Shown: one piece after another, positions 9,205 through 19,477 of the stretch
Numbering within the stretch: the first letter of the stretch is position 1
Layout: each line of letters opens with the position of its first letter
Assembly: GCA_020636495.1 (NCBI GenBank)
Contig: JACJXQ010000008.1
Location: 1,364,001-1,428,000 of the forward strand
DNA from: Chitinophagales bacterium
GTDB taxonomy: Bacteria > Bacteroidota > Bacteroidia > Chitinophagales > Chitinophagaceae
Length of the DNA: 64,000 bases
Reading direction: 5' to 3'
Program-made: the position numbers and the translations under genes
Notes under the pieces: model-generated
What the model saw: only the letters and a program-made list of their open reading frames with translations
Databases searched by the model: none
Told to the model about the DNA's origin: nothing

Positions 9205-10191
9205 TTACGATTGTTTGTCTGTATCGTTATCTGTGCTGCTTTCGTCTGCCGGAGCGGGTATTGTGAGTGGGTCAATATAATTATTGTCTGCCATATAGGC
9301 TTCTTCCTCTTTTTTACGTTTGAAGAATTTCCTTATACCGGCAAAAGCAACTGCTATTCCAGCTGCAATGATCTTCCAGAATTTTAGTATCAGAACAAAG
9401 AACCCTGCTTTTGCCAACACTTTACCGGCAACTAATCCGCCTATCGTATATGCAGCCACTTTATCAATACTGTGATCAAAATCTTTATATTGTTTACCGG
9501 GAATGAACTTAGGCATGTCCAGCACAGCATTGATGTTTTCTTTCACCATACCCAACTGACTCATATCTGCTACAGCGTTAAGAGAGAGAATACCTTCACG
9601 ACCAAGTATGCGAATGTCATAGTTCAGCGTATTGTAGTCTGCATCACCAAAGTGGAACTCCTTGGCCCAGTGCAATACTTTCTTCTCTTTGTCATAATAT
9701 GGTTTTTGCGCCCAACCTACAAAGTGTATCGGCTCAAAACCCATTTTCTCCCGTTCTTTATTCAGTTCCGGTTCTCCATCCTGAGACTCTTTCAACATCT
9801 CATCGTAATCAATATCATCAGCATCTTCGTCTTTTACATATCCTATTGCTTCGTAAGTGATAATAAATGCATAGCTATTTGCAGCAATTGCATCCCCATC
9901 GGCTGGAAACAACATACCTATGATATTTTCATCTTCAGGGTTGCCCCATATGTCTGTTACTACCTGCTTGCTTTGTTCTTCCCCCAGGAATTTAAAATTT
10001 TCAGGTACGTGCATTGTAGCTACATCCCTCAATATCACGTCTCTGGTGGTGTACTTCATAGACTTGTTGATAGAGTCAATGAGTCTGATTTGTTCCAATT
10101 GTTCTTCTGTGAATGTTTCTTCGGTGTCCTGTGCGTAAATATTTGCAGAAAAGGCCAACACACAAATAACTAACAATAGCTTATTGTACAT
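9205..10191 (-). CDS. DUF2167 family membrane protein
   Basis: The 328-residue product has a signal peptide (MYNKLLLVICVLAFSANIYA) and a central region with GWAQKPYYDKEKKVLHWAKE and RILGREGILSLNAVAD, which is characteristic of DUF2167. Hydrophobic helices follow near residues 255-300, then an RKFFKRKKEEE basic stretch and an acidic C-terminus. Members are bacterial membrane proteins of unknown role. The open frame continues 11 codons upstream, but the ATG at 10189-10191 begins a proper signal peptide. It is convergent with smc. Confidence 0.8.
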   Translation of the reverse strand: MYNKLLLVICVLAFSANIYAQDTEETFTEEQLEQIRLIDSINKSMKYTTRDVILRDVATMHVPENFKFLGEEQSKQVVTDIWGNPEDENIIGMLFPADGDAIAANSYAFIITYEAIGYVKDEDADDIDYDEMLKESQDGEPELNKEREKMGFEPIHFVGWAQKPYYDKEKKVLHWAKEFHFGDADYNTLNYDIRILGREGILSLNAVADMSQLGMVKENINAVLDMPKFIPGKQYKDFDHSIDKVAAYTIGGLVAGKVLAKAGFFVLILKFWKIIAAGIAVAFAGIRKFFKRKKEEEAYMADNNYIDPLTIPAPADESSTDNDTDKQS

Positions 10192-10351
10192 AAGGGTATA
10201 AGTTTTTAATAAGTGAATGTACAAATATGTAAATTTTTCTATTAAAAGTTAAAGTTGTTTTAAACAAATTGTCCGACCAACGTATTCATTTCATATTACA
10301 CTATGTTTATATGACAAATATGCAACGCATAATCCGTATAAAAAGATATTT

Positions 10352-12754
10352 ATGAGAAAACCATATACGCTATTGTCTGTTTTTTTGTTGGTGACTTTTT
10401 CTGCGAATGCACAACTTTATACTGTATCAGGCAAAGTTACTGATGAGCAAAAAGCGGTAATGCCTTTCGTTAATGTATCATTGTTAAAAGCTGCAGACAG
10501 TAGTTGGTTACAGACGGTACAAACCGATGAAAATGGCAAATACTTGCTGAAAGATATTGCTGCCGGCAGGTATATTGTTGATGTACAATTACTGGGGTAC
10601 ACACCCGTAAAACAATTACAGGAAGTAACTGATAATCTCACTATCCCTGATATTATACTAAAGCAGGCTGATAACAAGCTGAATGCCGTTGTGATAACCG
10701 GTCATAAAGATCTTATACAAACCGAATTGGGCAAGACTGTGGTCAATGTGCGTGAGAGTATGAAACAGGGGGCCAACCTGCTGGAACTGTTGGGCAATAT
10801 GCCGGGAGTAACGGTTGGTGCTGATGGTACCATCAGTATGAATGGTAAGCAAGGTTTAGTTGTATTGATAGATGATAAGCCCACTTACATGAGTGGTAAA
10901 GAGCTGGCTGAGTACCTGAAAAGTGTGAATGCTTCTGAAGTAGCTAAAGTGGAATTAATAACACAACCTTCAGCTAAATATGATGCAGCTGGTGATAATG
11001 GTATCATCAGCATGAAAATGAACAAGAAGAAAAAAGATGGCTGGAGTGGGGTAGCAACGGGTAATTACCAGCAGGGAAAATATCTGTTTGTAAATGCAGG
11101 CAGCAACATTGCTTATCGTAATAACAAAATGACCTATAGTCTTAATCCTGGCTATTACTATGGTGTTGGTTATCTTATATCTGATGAAACCCGGATTGCA
11201 AAGAATGAGGATGGTAGCCCTGCGGTCGTAACAACAGAGCATGCTTTTCGCAAAGAGCAATTCCCTGATTATTCACTGCAGACAGGTGTAGATTATGATG
11301 TGACAGATAAAACTACGTTGTCTATGACTGCAAAAGGTATATATCATACCAATAACGAAATAGACAAGACCAACTCTGTGGTGCATGATAATACTGCCGG
11401 CTCAAAAGTGTATAATAATAGTAGAAATGAGAATGGCCATATAAGAAGCCACGGTGTACTTACCTTCTTTGGTAAGCATGAGATAGATAGTACAAGCGAC
11501 ATACAGGTAAACGCCGGCTATTTTATCAATCAGCGCAAAATATACCAAAGAATCAACAGTACTAACTATGACGAGCAGGGTGTAGAACTGCCAGACCCGC
11601 TGATATTGAACAACAGTATACCTGATAAGAACAGGCTTTTGACTGCTAAAGTAGACTATACCACACAACCCGCCAAAGACATGAAGCTGGAATGCGGAGC
11701 AAAAACCAGCTACGCTTATATAAACGAGGCTAATATTTTTGATATTTATGTAGATGACAACTGGATAAAAGACACGCTCAGGAGTAATACATTCCTATAC
11801 AAGGAAAATATAACTGCGGCTTATGTCAGCAGTTCATTGAACAAAGACAAGTGGCAGGCGCAGGCAGGTATAAGGGTAGAGCATACACACGCAACCGGCA
11901 ACCAGGTAACACAGGATATACAGTTTACCAAAAATTATACAAACGTTTTCCCTACAGCATATGTAACATACAAGGCAGATAGTAATAACACTTTCGAGCT
12001 GAACTATGGAAGAAGGCTGCAACGGCCATATTACAGGGAACTGAACCCATTTAGCTGGGTGACATCGCAGTATAATGTGAAAGAAGGTAACCCGTTGTTA
12101 AACCCACAATTCACACACAACATTGAGTTGAAACATAATTATAAAGGCAGTCTCATAACTACCGCTTCATGCTCACAAGTGAATGGTGTGTTTACAGACA
12201 GGTTGCGCTACAATAAGGCAACAAATGTAGCTTATAGCTCAACAGGTAATAATGGCAGAAAGTTTAGCGGAGCGTTGTCAGCCTTTTATAACGACCAGTT
12301 ATTTGATTGGTTGAATCTCAGTGTCGGAGGTAATGTTTTCTATGCTGAATTTGAAGCAGATTATAATGGTGAACATTACTTTGCCCGTGCCAATGGTGTA
12401 TATATGAGTTTAGATACACAGTTTACATTTAAGAAGGGGTGGAATGCTCATTTTCATACCCGCTATGCAGGTCCATACCGAACCAGCGTAGTACAGCGTG
12501 TCAGTGGATCCGGATGGGTAAATTCTACAGTAACTAAGAACCTTTTTGAAGACACAGTTACGGTGAAGGCAAGTGTTCAGGATCCTTTTCACTGGTACCG
12601 GTATAATGGGGAAATAGATCAGGCCGGCTTGAGCCAGGCATCAACAACAGAGTATAATACGCAGACCGTCGCGCTTGGGTTTACGTATAATTTTGGCAAG
12701 AGGGATGAATTGCGCAGGCAGGAGCGTATATTAGAGGATGGTAAGCGTATGTAA
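10352..12754 (+). CDS. Outer-membrane beta-barrel protein, TonB-receptor-like
   Basis: The 800-residue protein has a signal peptide ending at NAQ (about residue 20), a carboxypeptidase-regulatory-like beta-sandwich (about 24-105), a plug-like domain (about 110-210, with [18 protein letters not shown] and IDDKP) and a long barrel rich in aromatic residues. This order matches the OMP_b-brl_3 family, relatives of TonB-dependent receptors common in Bacteroidota. The ligand is unknown. The last ten residues are charged rather than ending in Phe. An esterase gene starts 24 nt after its stop, suggesting a two-gene operon. Confidence 0.85.
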   Translation: MRKPYTLLSVFLLVTFSANAQLYTVSGKVTDEQKAVMPFVNVSLLKAADSSWLQTVQTDENGKYLLKDIAAGRYIVDVQLLGYTPVKQLQEVTDNLTIPDIILKQADNKLNAVVITGHKDLIQTELGKTVVNVRESMKQGANLLELLGNMPGVTVGADGTISMNGKQGLVVLIDDKPTYMSGKELAEYLKSVNASEVAKVELITQPSAKYDAAGDNGIISMKMNKKKKDGWSGVATGNYQQGKYLFVNAGSNIAYRNNKMTYSLNPGYYYGVGYLISDETRIAKNEDGSPAVVTTEHAFRKEQFPDYSLQTGVDYDVTDKTTLSMTAKGIYHTNNEIDKTNSVVHDNTAGSKVYNNSRNENGHIRSHGVLTFFGKHEIDSTSDIQVNAGYFINQRKIYQRINSTNYDEQGVELPDPLILNNSIPDKNRLLTAKVDYTTQPAKDMKLECGAKTSYAYINEANIFDIYVDDNWIKDTLRSNTFLYKENITAAYVSSSLNKDKWQAQAGIRVEHTHATGNQVTQDIQFTKNYTNVFPTAYVTYKADSNNTFELNYGRRLQRPYYRELNPFSWVTSQYNVKEGNPLLNPQFTHNIELKHNYKGSLITTASCSQVNGVFTDRLRYNKATNVAYSSTGNNGRKFSGALSAFYNDQLFDWLNLSVGGNVFYAEFEADYNGEHYFARANGVYMSLDTQFTFKKGWNAHFHTRYAGPYRTSVVQRVSGSGWVNSTVTKNLFEDTVTVKASVQDPFHWYRYNGEIDQAGLSQASTTEYNTQTVALGFTYNFGKRDELRRQERILEDGKRM

Positions 12755-12777
12755 ATACGGCCGGTAAAACTACTCTG

Positions 12778-13632
12778 ATGCGGAATTTATTATCATTATT
12801 GATGTGCATGGCAGCTTTGCAGATGTATGCACAACCCATTGTTGAAACTAAATGTACGCAACCCTTTGTGCTGGGCTATACAGAAGAATTGTATTCAAGC
12901 GAACTGGGTGAAGATCGCAAACTGAATGTGTACTTACCTCAAGGATATGACAGTAGTAAAAGATATCCTGTCATCTACTTGCTGGATGGTTCGGCTGACG
13001 AAGATTTTATTCACATTGTAGGTATAGTGCAGTTCAATAACTTTTCATGGATAGACCGTGTACCCGGATCGATCGTAGTAGGTATTGCCAATAAAGACAG
13101 GAAGCGTGATTTTACTTATCCGTCACGCAGGGCAAAAGATAGAGAGATGCTGCCAACAAGCGGAGGCTCAGCAAAGTTTATCAGGTATATCGAAAAAGAA
13201 GTACAGCCATTCATAAAAGAAAAATATGCAGCTAATGATGAAGCTACTTTAATAGGCCAGTCATTGGGAGGTTTGCTGGCAACGGAAATATTATTTACCA
13301 GGCCAATGATGTTTGACAAATACGTCATTATCAGCCCCAGCCTCTGGTGGGATGATGGTGGTTTGCTGAACAGGAACCCTGCCATATTGAAAGAAGACTA
13401 CAAGTTGCCAACTGCAGTATATATAGGTGTGGGTAAAGAAGGTTCAGTTGACGGCAGCAAAGAACATATTATGGAACGTGATGCACAAAAACTGGCGGAA
13501 AAAGTGAGCAGCACTAGATCAAAAAAGATAAAAATATATTTTGATTACCTGCCAGATGAGAACCATGCTACTGTTGGGCACCAGGCAGTATTCAACGCTT
13601 TCAGGCTACTTTATCCGGCAAAGAAGAAGTAG
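12778..13632 (+). CDS. Secreted alpha/beta-hydrolase, esterase D/IroE-like
   Basis: This 284-residue protein has a signal peptide ending near residue 19 (MYAQ). The esterase family (PF00756) features are visible: [10 protein letters not shown] near the oxyanion region, the nucleophile elbow GQSLGG, and a C-terminal NHATVGHQ that would supply the catalytic histidine. Relatives include the siderophore esterases Fes and IroE, and other carboxylesterases. The gene follows a TonB-receptor-like barrel with a 23-nt gap, so the two may act on the same imported or surface-bound substrate; that link is inference. It ends 4 nt before the convergent M28 peptidase gene. Confidence 0.83.
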   Translation: MRNLLSLLMCMAALQMYAQPIVETKCTQPFVLGYTEELYSSELGEDRKLNVYLPQGYDSSKRYPVIYLLDGSADEDFIHIVGIVQFNNFSWIDRVPGSIVVGIANKDRKRDFTYPSRRAKDREMLPTSGGSAKFIRYIEKEVQPFIKEKYAANDEATLIGQSLGGLLATEILFTRPMMFDKYVIISPSLWWDDGGLLNRNPAILKEDYKLPTAVYIGVGKEGSVDGSKEHIMERDAQKLAEKVSSTRSKKIKIYFDYLPDENHATVGHQAVFNAFRLLYPAKKK

Positions 13633-13636
13633 GTGT

Positions 13637-15385
13637 TTAGTTTGCGAATACCATTCTACGGCTTTGGATTTTTTCTCCGTTTATTACCAACGTATACACG
13701 TAGTTGCCCACCACATGATAGCCATGCTCATAGGTCACTTCATTTACCCCTTTGTTAAGCGTGATCTTCATGCGTTTTATTTCTTTGCCTGCTATGTCAG
13801 TAACACTTATGTAGGCATTGACATCCATAATGCTTTCATTTGCCAGTACTGATATGGTTGTTTCGCCATCAAAAGGATTAGGGTGGTTCTGTAATAACTC
13901 AACCGGTAGTTGTTTGTTCTTTGTCAGATCTGTTATATTCAGCATGGCTACTTTTTCTTCGGAAAAGAGGCTTTCTACACCTTCGGCATCAACGGAAGCT
14001 ACACTCACGAATTGTGTTTTCAATCCGCCGTGAAGCGGTATATATATATGGTCGCTATTCAGGATTGTCGCAACTGTATCCCAGTCATTTGTACTGGTGC
14101 GTATACCTACACGGTAGTGCTGGTATTGCTTCTCCGTATTGATAAATACTGAAATGGCCTCGTCTCCCGGTGTTACAACAACGTCAAATTCAGGTGTTTT
14201 AGGACCTGATGCAGCCATGGCAGCGGCGTTGCCGTTTATCACGCTCATACGCGCCAGGTAGTTGAAATCAATAAAGAAACTGTCGATTTTATTGTCATTG
14301 TCTGTATCTACACCAAACAGGTCTCTTGTGCTATGTTGCCTGTCAGAGTAGTTGGGATTAGATACGTCTGCATCGCCATGCTCATTTGCTGCGCAAAATC
14401 GTATTGCCGTGTATTGTTCGTCATAGAAAGGAATATGATCACCGCCACGGCCGTTACGGTCCAGCGGACTCATGATATTGATGGTCATAGGCACTTTTGC
14501 TATTGGTAATAACTGCTCTTTATATTCCAGCTTAACAAAACGAGCCAACTGTTTATGTGGAGAGTTGAATGTACCGCCGGAGAACAACCTCAGGTTGGTA
14601 CTATCTATAGTACCTGCCCCCATACACCCGGGTGACGAAGCCGTTTGCCCGCAAATGATACCACCTACCACATCATTATTCAATACTGCTCTTACCTTTA
14701 TTCCTTTGTCTTTGCAGTATTTGGCAAATGCTCGCGCACCATTCAGGCCTTGTTCTTCGCTGGTGGTCAATATGAAAACAAGTGTATGGTTGTAGGTGTA
14801 TTTACTCATCACGCGTGCCAGTTCCAGTACCAGCGCTGTTCCACTGGCATTATCTTCCATGCCTTCAGCAACACAGCTTGTATCGCACAGACCTTCACAA
14901 CGACTGTCCAGATGTGCTTCTAGTATTACTACTGATTTGTCAGTAATATCCGCCCCGGGTATTACAGCAAATACATTACGGTGTTGATCGATACTACAAA
15001 TTGACTGGTCGAACTGCAGGTAGGAGGGGATGAGACGGTTCTCATTCTCTGAGCTGAATTGCTCCAATTTGCTGTATACCCACCTGCGGGCAGCACCGAT
15101 ACCTCTGGTTGCCGAAACGGTATCTGATCCTGTGTTTCTGTTCCCGAAGGTTTGCAATACATCAAGATAAGAGTATAAAGAGTCCGGAGATACTCTGTTG
15201 GTGATTCCCTGGCTGATATCCGCCGGCTTATTAATAACTACAGAAGCCTGGAAACTTGCGGGGTTATAATTACCCAGCATTATTTGCTCAGCCAATGTAT
15301 TTGTAGATAATATGTTGGTCTGTGCAAACAAACACGTTGTTGTACCGGCAATAGCCAGTGCAGCGGAGAGTATAACTTTTTTCAT
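13637..15385 (-). CDS. Secreted M28 zinc aminopeptidase with T9SS C-terminal tail
   Basis: The 582-residue protein has a signal peptide (to about residue 21) and an M28 peptidase domain. Zinc ligands are visible in EAHLDSR (His158), MEDNASG, TSEEQG and GGDHIPF. The C-terminal ~90 residues form a type IX secretion sorting domain (LLQNHPNPFDGETTISV, then a GNYVYTLVINGE-like segment and final basic residues). The enzyme is therefore expected to be exported through the outer membrane by T9SS and either anchored or released, to remove N-terminal amino acids from peptides. A fibronectin-like linker may lie between the two (about 395-480). An extra Cys-containing insertion (CEGLCDTSC) follows the first zinc ligand. 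Confidence 0.9.
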   Translation of the reverse strand: MKKVILSAALAIAGTTTCLFAQTNILSTNTLAEQIMLGNYNPASFQASVVINKPADISQGITNRVSPDSLYSYLDVLQTFGNRNTGSDTVSATRGIGAARRWVYSKLEQFSSENENRLIPSYLQFDQSICSIDQHRNVFAVIPGADITDKSVVILEAHLDSRCEGLCDTSCVAEGMEDNASGTALVLELARVMSKYTYNHTLVFILTTSEEQGLNGARAFAKYCKDKGIKVRAVLNNDVVGGIICGQTASSPGCMGAGTIDSTNLRLFSGGTFNSPHKQLARFVKLEYKEQLLPIAKVPMTINIMSPLDRNGRGGDHIPFYDEQYTAIRFCAANEHGDADVSNPNYSDRQHSTRDLFGVDTDNDNKIDSFFIDFNYLARMSVINGNAAAMAASGPKTPEFDVVVTPGDEAISVFINTEKQYQHYRVGIRTSTNDWDTVATILNSDHIYIPLHGGLKTQFVSVASVDAEGVESLFSEEKVAMLNITDLTKNKQLPVELLQNHPNPFDGETTISVLANESIMDVNAYISVTDIAGKEIKRMKITLNKGVNEVTYEHGYHVVGNYVYTLVINGEKIQSRRMVFAN

Positions 15386-15432
15386 AGCATCACATTCAGA
15401 TACCTATGAAAGTTATTAAAAAATAAGAATAA

Positions 15433-16545
15433 TTAAGCTGCTTTAGGCGGATTTCCCAGTTGTTTCAGCATCATAGCATGTTGCTTCAGCGCTTTCCTGA
15501 AGGTAGGTTGCACATTATACGGTACATTATATTCTGCTGCAACCTTCGATACTATCTCCGACAATTTCGGATAATGTACATGGCATATCTGGGGGAACAG
15601 GTGATGTTCTATCTGAAAATTAAGACCACCAATATACCAGGAGAGCAGTTTGTTGTTAGGCGCAAAATTGGCAGTGTTCAGTAACTGGTGTACTGCCCAA
15701 CTGCTTTCCATTTTATTGCCATTCACAGGGTTGGGATATTCCGATGTTTCCATAACATGTGCCAACTGGAATATGCATGCCAGCAACAAACCTCCTACCA
15801 GGTGCATTACTATAAAGCCCAGTAATACATGATACCATGCCACACCTGCAAAGAACATAGGCAGCATAAGAATATATCCGAAATAAATAAGTTTGTAAAA
15901 GCTCAGCTCAGCCAGTGCACGTGCCAGGCTGATCTTTTCTTTTTTTATCATTCCGTTCTTGCCATATTTCAGCAGGCATTTGTAATCTTTTGCTGTTACC
16001 CAGTATATATTCATGATACCATACAGCAGCCATGCATACAGGTGCTGATACCTGTGCATACCAATATGTTTGGCATTGGGCGACATGCGCAGCAATATTC
16101 CTGCGTCTATATCCTCGTCCAGTCCGTCAACATTGGTATAAGTGTGGTGCAATACGTTGTGTTGTATACGCCAGTTGCGGTCGTAACCTCCTAATAAGTT
16201 GAGCAGGCCACCCAGCAGGGTGTTTACAGTTTTATTGTTGGAGTACGCACCATGGTTAGAGTCGTGCATTACAGAAGTGCCGATGCCCGCAATTCCGGCA
16301 CCCATGAGTATCCATAAACCATAAAACAAAAACAGGTTGACAGATGCCAGCCCTGTTACGATCAGTGCATAAGGTAAGAAATACATACTGATCATGGCAA
16401 TCGTTTTGATCACCATCTTCGAATTATATAATTTGGAGATGTTATTCGTGCTAAAGTATTCTTCAACTCTTGCCTTTACCGCGTCGTGAAAGTTATCAGC
16501 TCCCTTAGGGGCAAACTTTACTATACTTAATTTATTCTCACTCAT
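15433..16545 (-). CDS. Fatty acid desaturase, front-end (delta-6/linoleoyl-CoA-like) type
   Basis: This 370-residue membrane protein has the three histidine boxes of di-iron acyl desaturases: HDSNHG, HNVLHH and QIEHH. A Gln as first residue of the third box is typical of front-end desaturases, which insert a double bond between an existing one and the carboxyl end. The cytochrome b5 domain fused to many eukaryotic members is absent, as in bacterial relatives, so an external electron donor such as ferredoxin is expected. About four to six membrane segments are visible. It could equally act on lipid acyl chains for cold adaptation. The substrate position is not determinable here. Confidence 0.88.
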   Translation of the reverse strand: MSENKLSIVKFAPKGADNFHDAVKARVEEYFSTNNISKLYNSKMVIKTIAMISMYFLPYALIVTGLASVNLFLFYGLWILMGAGIAGIGTSVMHDSNHGAYSNNKTVNTLLGGLLNLLGGYDRNWRIQHNVLHHTYTNVDGLDEDIDAGILLRMSPNAKHIGMHRYQHLYAWLLYGIMNIYWVTAKDYKCLLKYGKNGMIKKEKISLARALAELSFYKLIYFGYILMLPMFFAGVAWYHVLLGFIVMHLVGGLLLACIFQLAHVMETSEYPNPVNGNKMESSWAVHQLLNTANFAPNNKLLSWYIGGLNFQIEHHLFPQICHVHYPKLSEIVSKVAAEYNVPYNVQPTFRKALKQHAMMLKQLGNPPKAA

Positions 16546-16576
16546 ATTGTTACAACCGTATTGGTTATATAAGGTG

Positions 16577-16584
16577 CAAAGGTA
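16577..16584 (-). promoter_or_regulatory. -7 box of the desaturase gene
   Basis: TACCTTTG on the minus strand lies 31 nt before the desaturase ATG (16543-16545). The -33 region shows no clear TTG. Confidence 0.45.
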
Positions 16585-16677
16585 ATGAAAACATCTAATT
16601 TATCTATGATGTAAATCATCAGTATTATCTTAAAGTTAAGTTATCGTGCCGGTATCGGACAGGCGGAATAATGAGGG

Positions 16678-16685
16678 TAAATTTG
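16678..16685 (+). promoter_or_regulatory. -7 box of the DUF47 gene
   Basis: TAAATTTG at 16678-16685 matches TAnnTTTG and lies 18 nt before the ATG at 16704. The -33 element is not clear. Confidence 0.45.
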
Positions 16686-16703
16686 GATATAAAGTGATTG
16701 ATT

Positions 16704-17345
16704 ATGAGCGCCATTACGAAGTTGTTTACGCCCGGTGGTAAGAAGTTTTATGACCTTTTTGAGCAAGTGGCAGATAACCTGGACGAAATGGCGTCAGCTT
16801 TTGTTCAGTTTATTGCCACCAAAGACCGTAACCAGCGTAAGGTAGTATTGAACAAAATTGAGCGATTGGAGAATAAGAACGATGATGCCACACACAGGTT
16901 ATTTGTAGAGTTAGGTAGAAACTTCATCACGCCTTTTGACCGGGAAGATATTCACTTTATTGCAACCTCGCTGGATGATGTAGCCGATAATATCTGGGCG
17001 ACAGCCAAGCAGATGTATTATTTTGACATTGACCAGGCTAATATTGCCACCAATGAAGTGGCCAACCTTCTTGAGATATTTGTCGAAAAATTATCAGAAA
17101 CAGTAAGAAAACTGAGTGCCCGGGGAGATATACAGGCATTGATAGCAATAATGAGAAGCATGCGAAAAGTAACCGGTGAAATTGACACCATAATTAGTAA
17201 GTCTTTATTCGAACTTTTTGAAAAGAAAGAAACCCCTGTAGAGGTGATCAAGCTCTCTGACCATTATGGAATGCTGCAAAACCTGAATAACAGATGTGGA
17301 GAAGTGATAAATACACTGGAAAGTATGGTTATAAAGTATAACTAA
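16704..17345 (+). CDS. DUF47 family PhoU-like protein
   Basis: The 213-residue all-helical protein matches the DUF47/TIGR00153 family, distant relatives of PhoU that usually sit beside a PiT phosphate transporter gene and are thought to regulate it. Visible landmarks are FYDLFEQVADNL near the N-terminus, the NKNDDATHRL metal-site-like segment and TPFDREDIHFIATSLDDVAD, with clustered acidic residues typical of the family. No PiT gene is adjacent, which is unusual. A TTG two codons upstream could also start the frame, but the ATG at 16704 gives the family N-terminus. The gene ends 2 nt before the convergent LOG gene. Confidence 0.87.
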   Translation: MSAITKLFTPGGKKFYDLFEQVADNLDEMASAFVQFIATKDRNQRKVVLNKIERLENKNDDATHRLFVELGRNFITPFDREDIHFIATSLDDVADNIWATAKQMYYFDIDQANIATNEVANLLEIFVEKLSETVRKLSARGDIQALIAIMRSMRKVTGEIDTIISKSLFELFEKKETPVEVIKLSDHYGMLQNLNNRCGEVINTLESMVIKYN

Positions 17346-17347
17346 CA

Positions 17348-18115
17348 CTATTTTCTTTTTTCTCCCAATGCTGGTATCGGGCGAAACACTTTTCTTTTCT
17401 TCAGGCCGAAGCCTTCTACAGCGTATTTTTGTATGTGATTAATTGCTTCTTCTACAGAGTCGGTAAACAGGAATAGCTCTACATCCTCAGGACTGATGGT
17501 TCCCTGCTCCACCATGTGCATGATATGGTCATACAGATATTTGTGGTATTCTTTACACATTATAACAACGGGGAAGCGCTCTATCTTGTCGGTCTGTATC
17601 AAAGTAAGCGACTCGAAGAATTCATCTAAAGTGCCAAATCCGCCCGGCAGCACAATGAAAGCATATGAGTATTTGGTGAGTATTACTTTACGCACGAAGA
17701 ACAGGTCCATCGAAACCCATATATCCAGGTAGGGGTTGGGCATTTGTTCGTGTGGCAAAATAATGTTGCAGCCTATTGATCGCCCATTGGCTGCTTTTGC
17801 TCCACGGTTAGCAGCTTCCATAATACCAGGGCCGCCACCCGTCATTACATTGAATCCAAGCGGTACGATCGCTTTACCCACATCCATAGCCAGTTGGTAA
17901 AATGGATGGTCTTCCTTAAACCTGGCGGAGCCAAAGACGGTAACAGAGGGGCCGATAAAGTGCAATTTCCTGAACCCGCGGATAAATTCACGCATCACTT
18001 TGATAATGAATGTGAATTCTGCCCAACGCGATCGCGGGCCTTCAAGGAAATAACTTTCTTCTTTTGATATCCTGGGGTCTGGTCCCTTGCCTTTGTTTTG
18101 CTGCCCGTCTGTCAT
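17348..18115 (-). CDS. LOG family protein (TIGR00730), nucleotide 5'-monophosphate phosphoribohydrolase-like
   Basis: This 255-residue Rossmann-fold protein carries the two LOG signatures: GGGPGIMEAANRGA and PGGFGTLDEFFE. Family members hydrolyse the N-glycosidic bond of purine or cytokinin riboside 5'-monophosphates, or otherwise bind nucleotides. Bacterial members are often wrongly named lysine decarboxylases. An N-terminal extension of about 55 residues precedes the fold and the C-terminus is basic (KKRKVFRP). The gene is convergent with the DUF47 gene. Confidence 0.9.
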   Translation of the reverse strand: MTDGQQNKGKGPDPRISKEESYFLEGPRSRWAEFTFIIKVMREFIRGFRKLHFIGPSVTVFGSARFKEDHPFYQLAMDVGKAIVPLGFNVMTGGGPGIMEAANRGAKAANGRSIGCNIILPHEQMPNPYLDIWVSMDLFFVRKVILTKYSYAFIVLPGGFGTLDEFFESLTLIQTDKIERFPVVIMCKEYHKYLYDHIMHMVEQGTISPEDVELFLFTDSVEEAINHIQKYAVEGFGLKKRKVFRPIPALGEKRK

Positions 18116-18164
18116 ATATATCCGTGCTGGTAAGTAACAAATATACTAATTCGTATCTTCTGGT

Positions 18165-18809
18165 TTACCACTGCACGGTCAGGTAATCCGCATATCCGGT
18201 TGTTCCATCCAGAACGATATAGCCAATTTTTGAACCGCCTATATACTGGGAGGGCACTTCAAAAACCTTGGTTCCGTTGATATATCCTGTCCAGTAATTG
18301 CCCACCTGCTCAAATTCTACATCATTCCATGCATTGGTGTATATGGCATTGCTGGCCTGCCAGTCGAGTATGGTTTGTACACCATCCTGGGCTGTACCTT
18401 CTTTATACAGGGCAAAATACCCGGCATTGTCTATAAAGAAAGAATAGCCGTAGTTGTTGTCTGATACGCCAAATACAAGCCCCATCGCATAGTCAGATTT
18501 CATGCGTGTCTGTACCAGGAAGTTACGGTGTAATTTGGCGCCGGTATTAATGGCTACAGTATTGGTTCCTTCGTTAATTGGTAGATAAGTATATTTCAGC
18601 CAACTGTTATTAATGCTCACATAAGCAGCATTGTTGGGGTCACTGAAAGCCCAGTTGTTCTGGTTGTTATCAAAATTATCGTCAAATACATTGTTGTATT
18701 GTGGCCCTTGTGGTTGATTGGGATCCACTGTGTAATATTCGTTTTTTACGCATGAGGTCATTAGGAGTGTGCCTGCAGCCAATACGGTCGTTAATATCCT
18801 GGACATCAT
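18165..18809 (-). CDS. Lipoprotein with laminin-G/DUF1080-like beta-sandwich
   Basis: The 214-residue product has a lipobox LMTSC (Cys20) and an Asn-rich linker with PNQPQGPQYNN. The following ~170 residues contain DDNFDNNQNNWAF at the start and a YSFFIDNAGYFALYKEG segment, consistent with a concanavalin-like beta-sandwich found in sugar-binding or structural domains. No catalytic motif was seen. Either of two consecutive ATGs (18809 or 18806) could start it. The role is unknown; surface or periplasmic carbohydrate binding is only a guess. Confidence 0.7.
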   Translation of the reverse strand: MMSRILTTVLAAGTLLMTSCVKNEYYTVDPNQPQGPQYNNVFDDNFDNNQNNWAFSDPNNAAYVSINNSWLKYTYLPINEGTNTVAINTGAKLHRNFLVQTRMKSDYAMGLVFGVSDNNYGYSFFIDNAGYFALYKEGTAQDGVQTILDWQASNAIYTNAWNDVEFEQVGNYWTGYINGTKVFEVPSQYIGGSKIGYIVLDGTTGYADYLTVQW

Positions 18810-18901
18810 AGTCTTTAGATTTGGTTACATCATACATAAACAACTTGCGTGCCATTCCGCTTTTCGTTAACAATTCCCTTACCCCTATTTAACAAATCTT
18901 A

Positions 18902-18909
18902 TAGCTTTG
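18902..18909 (+). promoter_or_regulatory. -7 box of the cupin gene, leaderless start
   Basis: TAGCTTTG at 18902-18909 leaves only 4 nt to the ATG at 18914. With the usual distance from this box to the transcription start, the message would begin at or next to the start codon. Confidence 0.55.
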
Positions 18910-18913
18910 TAAC

Positions 18914-19420
18914 ATGAGTCAACAGTACAGCGCAAAATACTGGAAAGAACATTTACAGTTGATAAGCCACATAGAAGGTGGCGCATTCAGGGAAATATAC
19001 CGCTCTGATATGGTATTGCCGCATGCAGAACTTTCAGCAGAACATAAAGGAGACAGAGCTATATCTACCAGCATATATTTTTTGTTGGAGTATGGTGAGT
19101 TTTCTGCATTGCACAGGATCGCTTCAGACGAGCTATGGCATTTTTATGATGGGGATACTTTATGTATCTATGAAATAGAACAGGGAGGTACACTGGTAAA
19201 ACATCTTTTGGGAAAAGATATCGAAAAAGACGAAAATCCGCAAGTTGTTATCAAAGCAGGTAGCTGGTTCGGGTCAAGAACAGAGACGCCGGATGGTTAT
19301 ACGTTATGTGGATGTACAGTTGCTCCCGGTTTTGATTTTGCTGATTTTGAATTGGCTGACAAGAATGCCTTACTTGAAAAGTATCCGCAACATAAAGATA
19401 TTATTCTGTCATTAACATAA
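18914..19420 (+). CDS. DUF985 family cupin protein
   Basis: The 168-residue protein matches the DUF985/YML079-like cupin family: HIEGGAFREIYRS near the start, STSIYFLLEYGEFSALHRIASDE carrying a metal-site-like histidine, LWHFYDGD, and a late GWF-like SWFGSRTE and TLCGCTVAPGFDFADFE. Members form double-stranded beta-helix dimers; some bind small ligands and their biochemical role is mostly unknown. The gene stands alone between a lipoprotein and CsbD genes, and its promoter box abuts the ATG. Confidence 0.88.
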   Translation: MSQQYSAKYWKEHLQLISHIEGGAFREIYRSDMVLPHAELSAEHKGDRAISTSIYFLLEYGEFSALHRIASDELWHFYDGDTLCIYEIEQGGTLVKHLLGKDIEKDENPQVVIKAGSWFGSRTETPDGYTLCGCTVAPGFDFADFELADKNALLEKYPQHKDIILSLT

Positions 19421-19477
19421 TCTTCTGAACTATGTGTTTTGTACACTGTTATAATGGTATAACCAAAATAACTAAAC

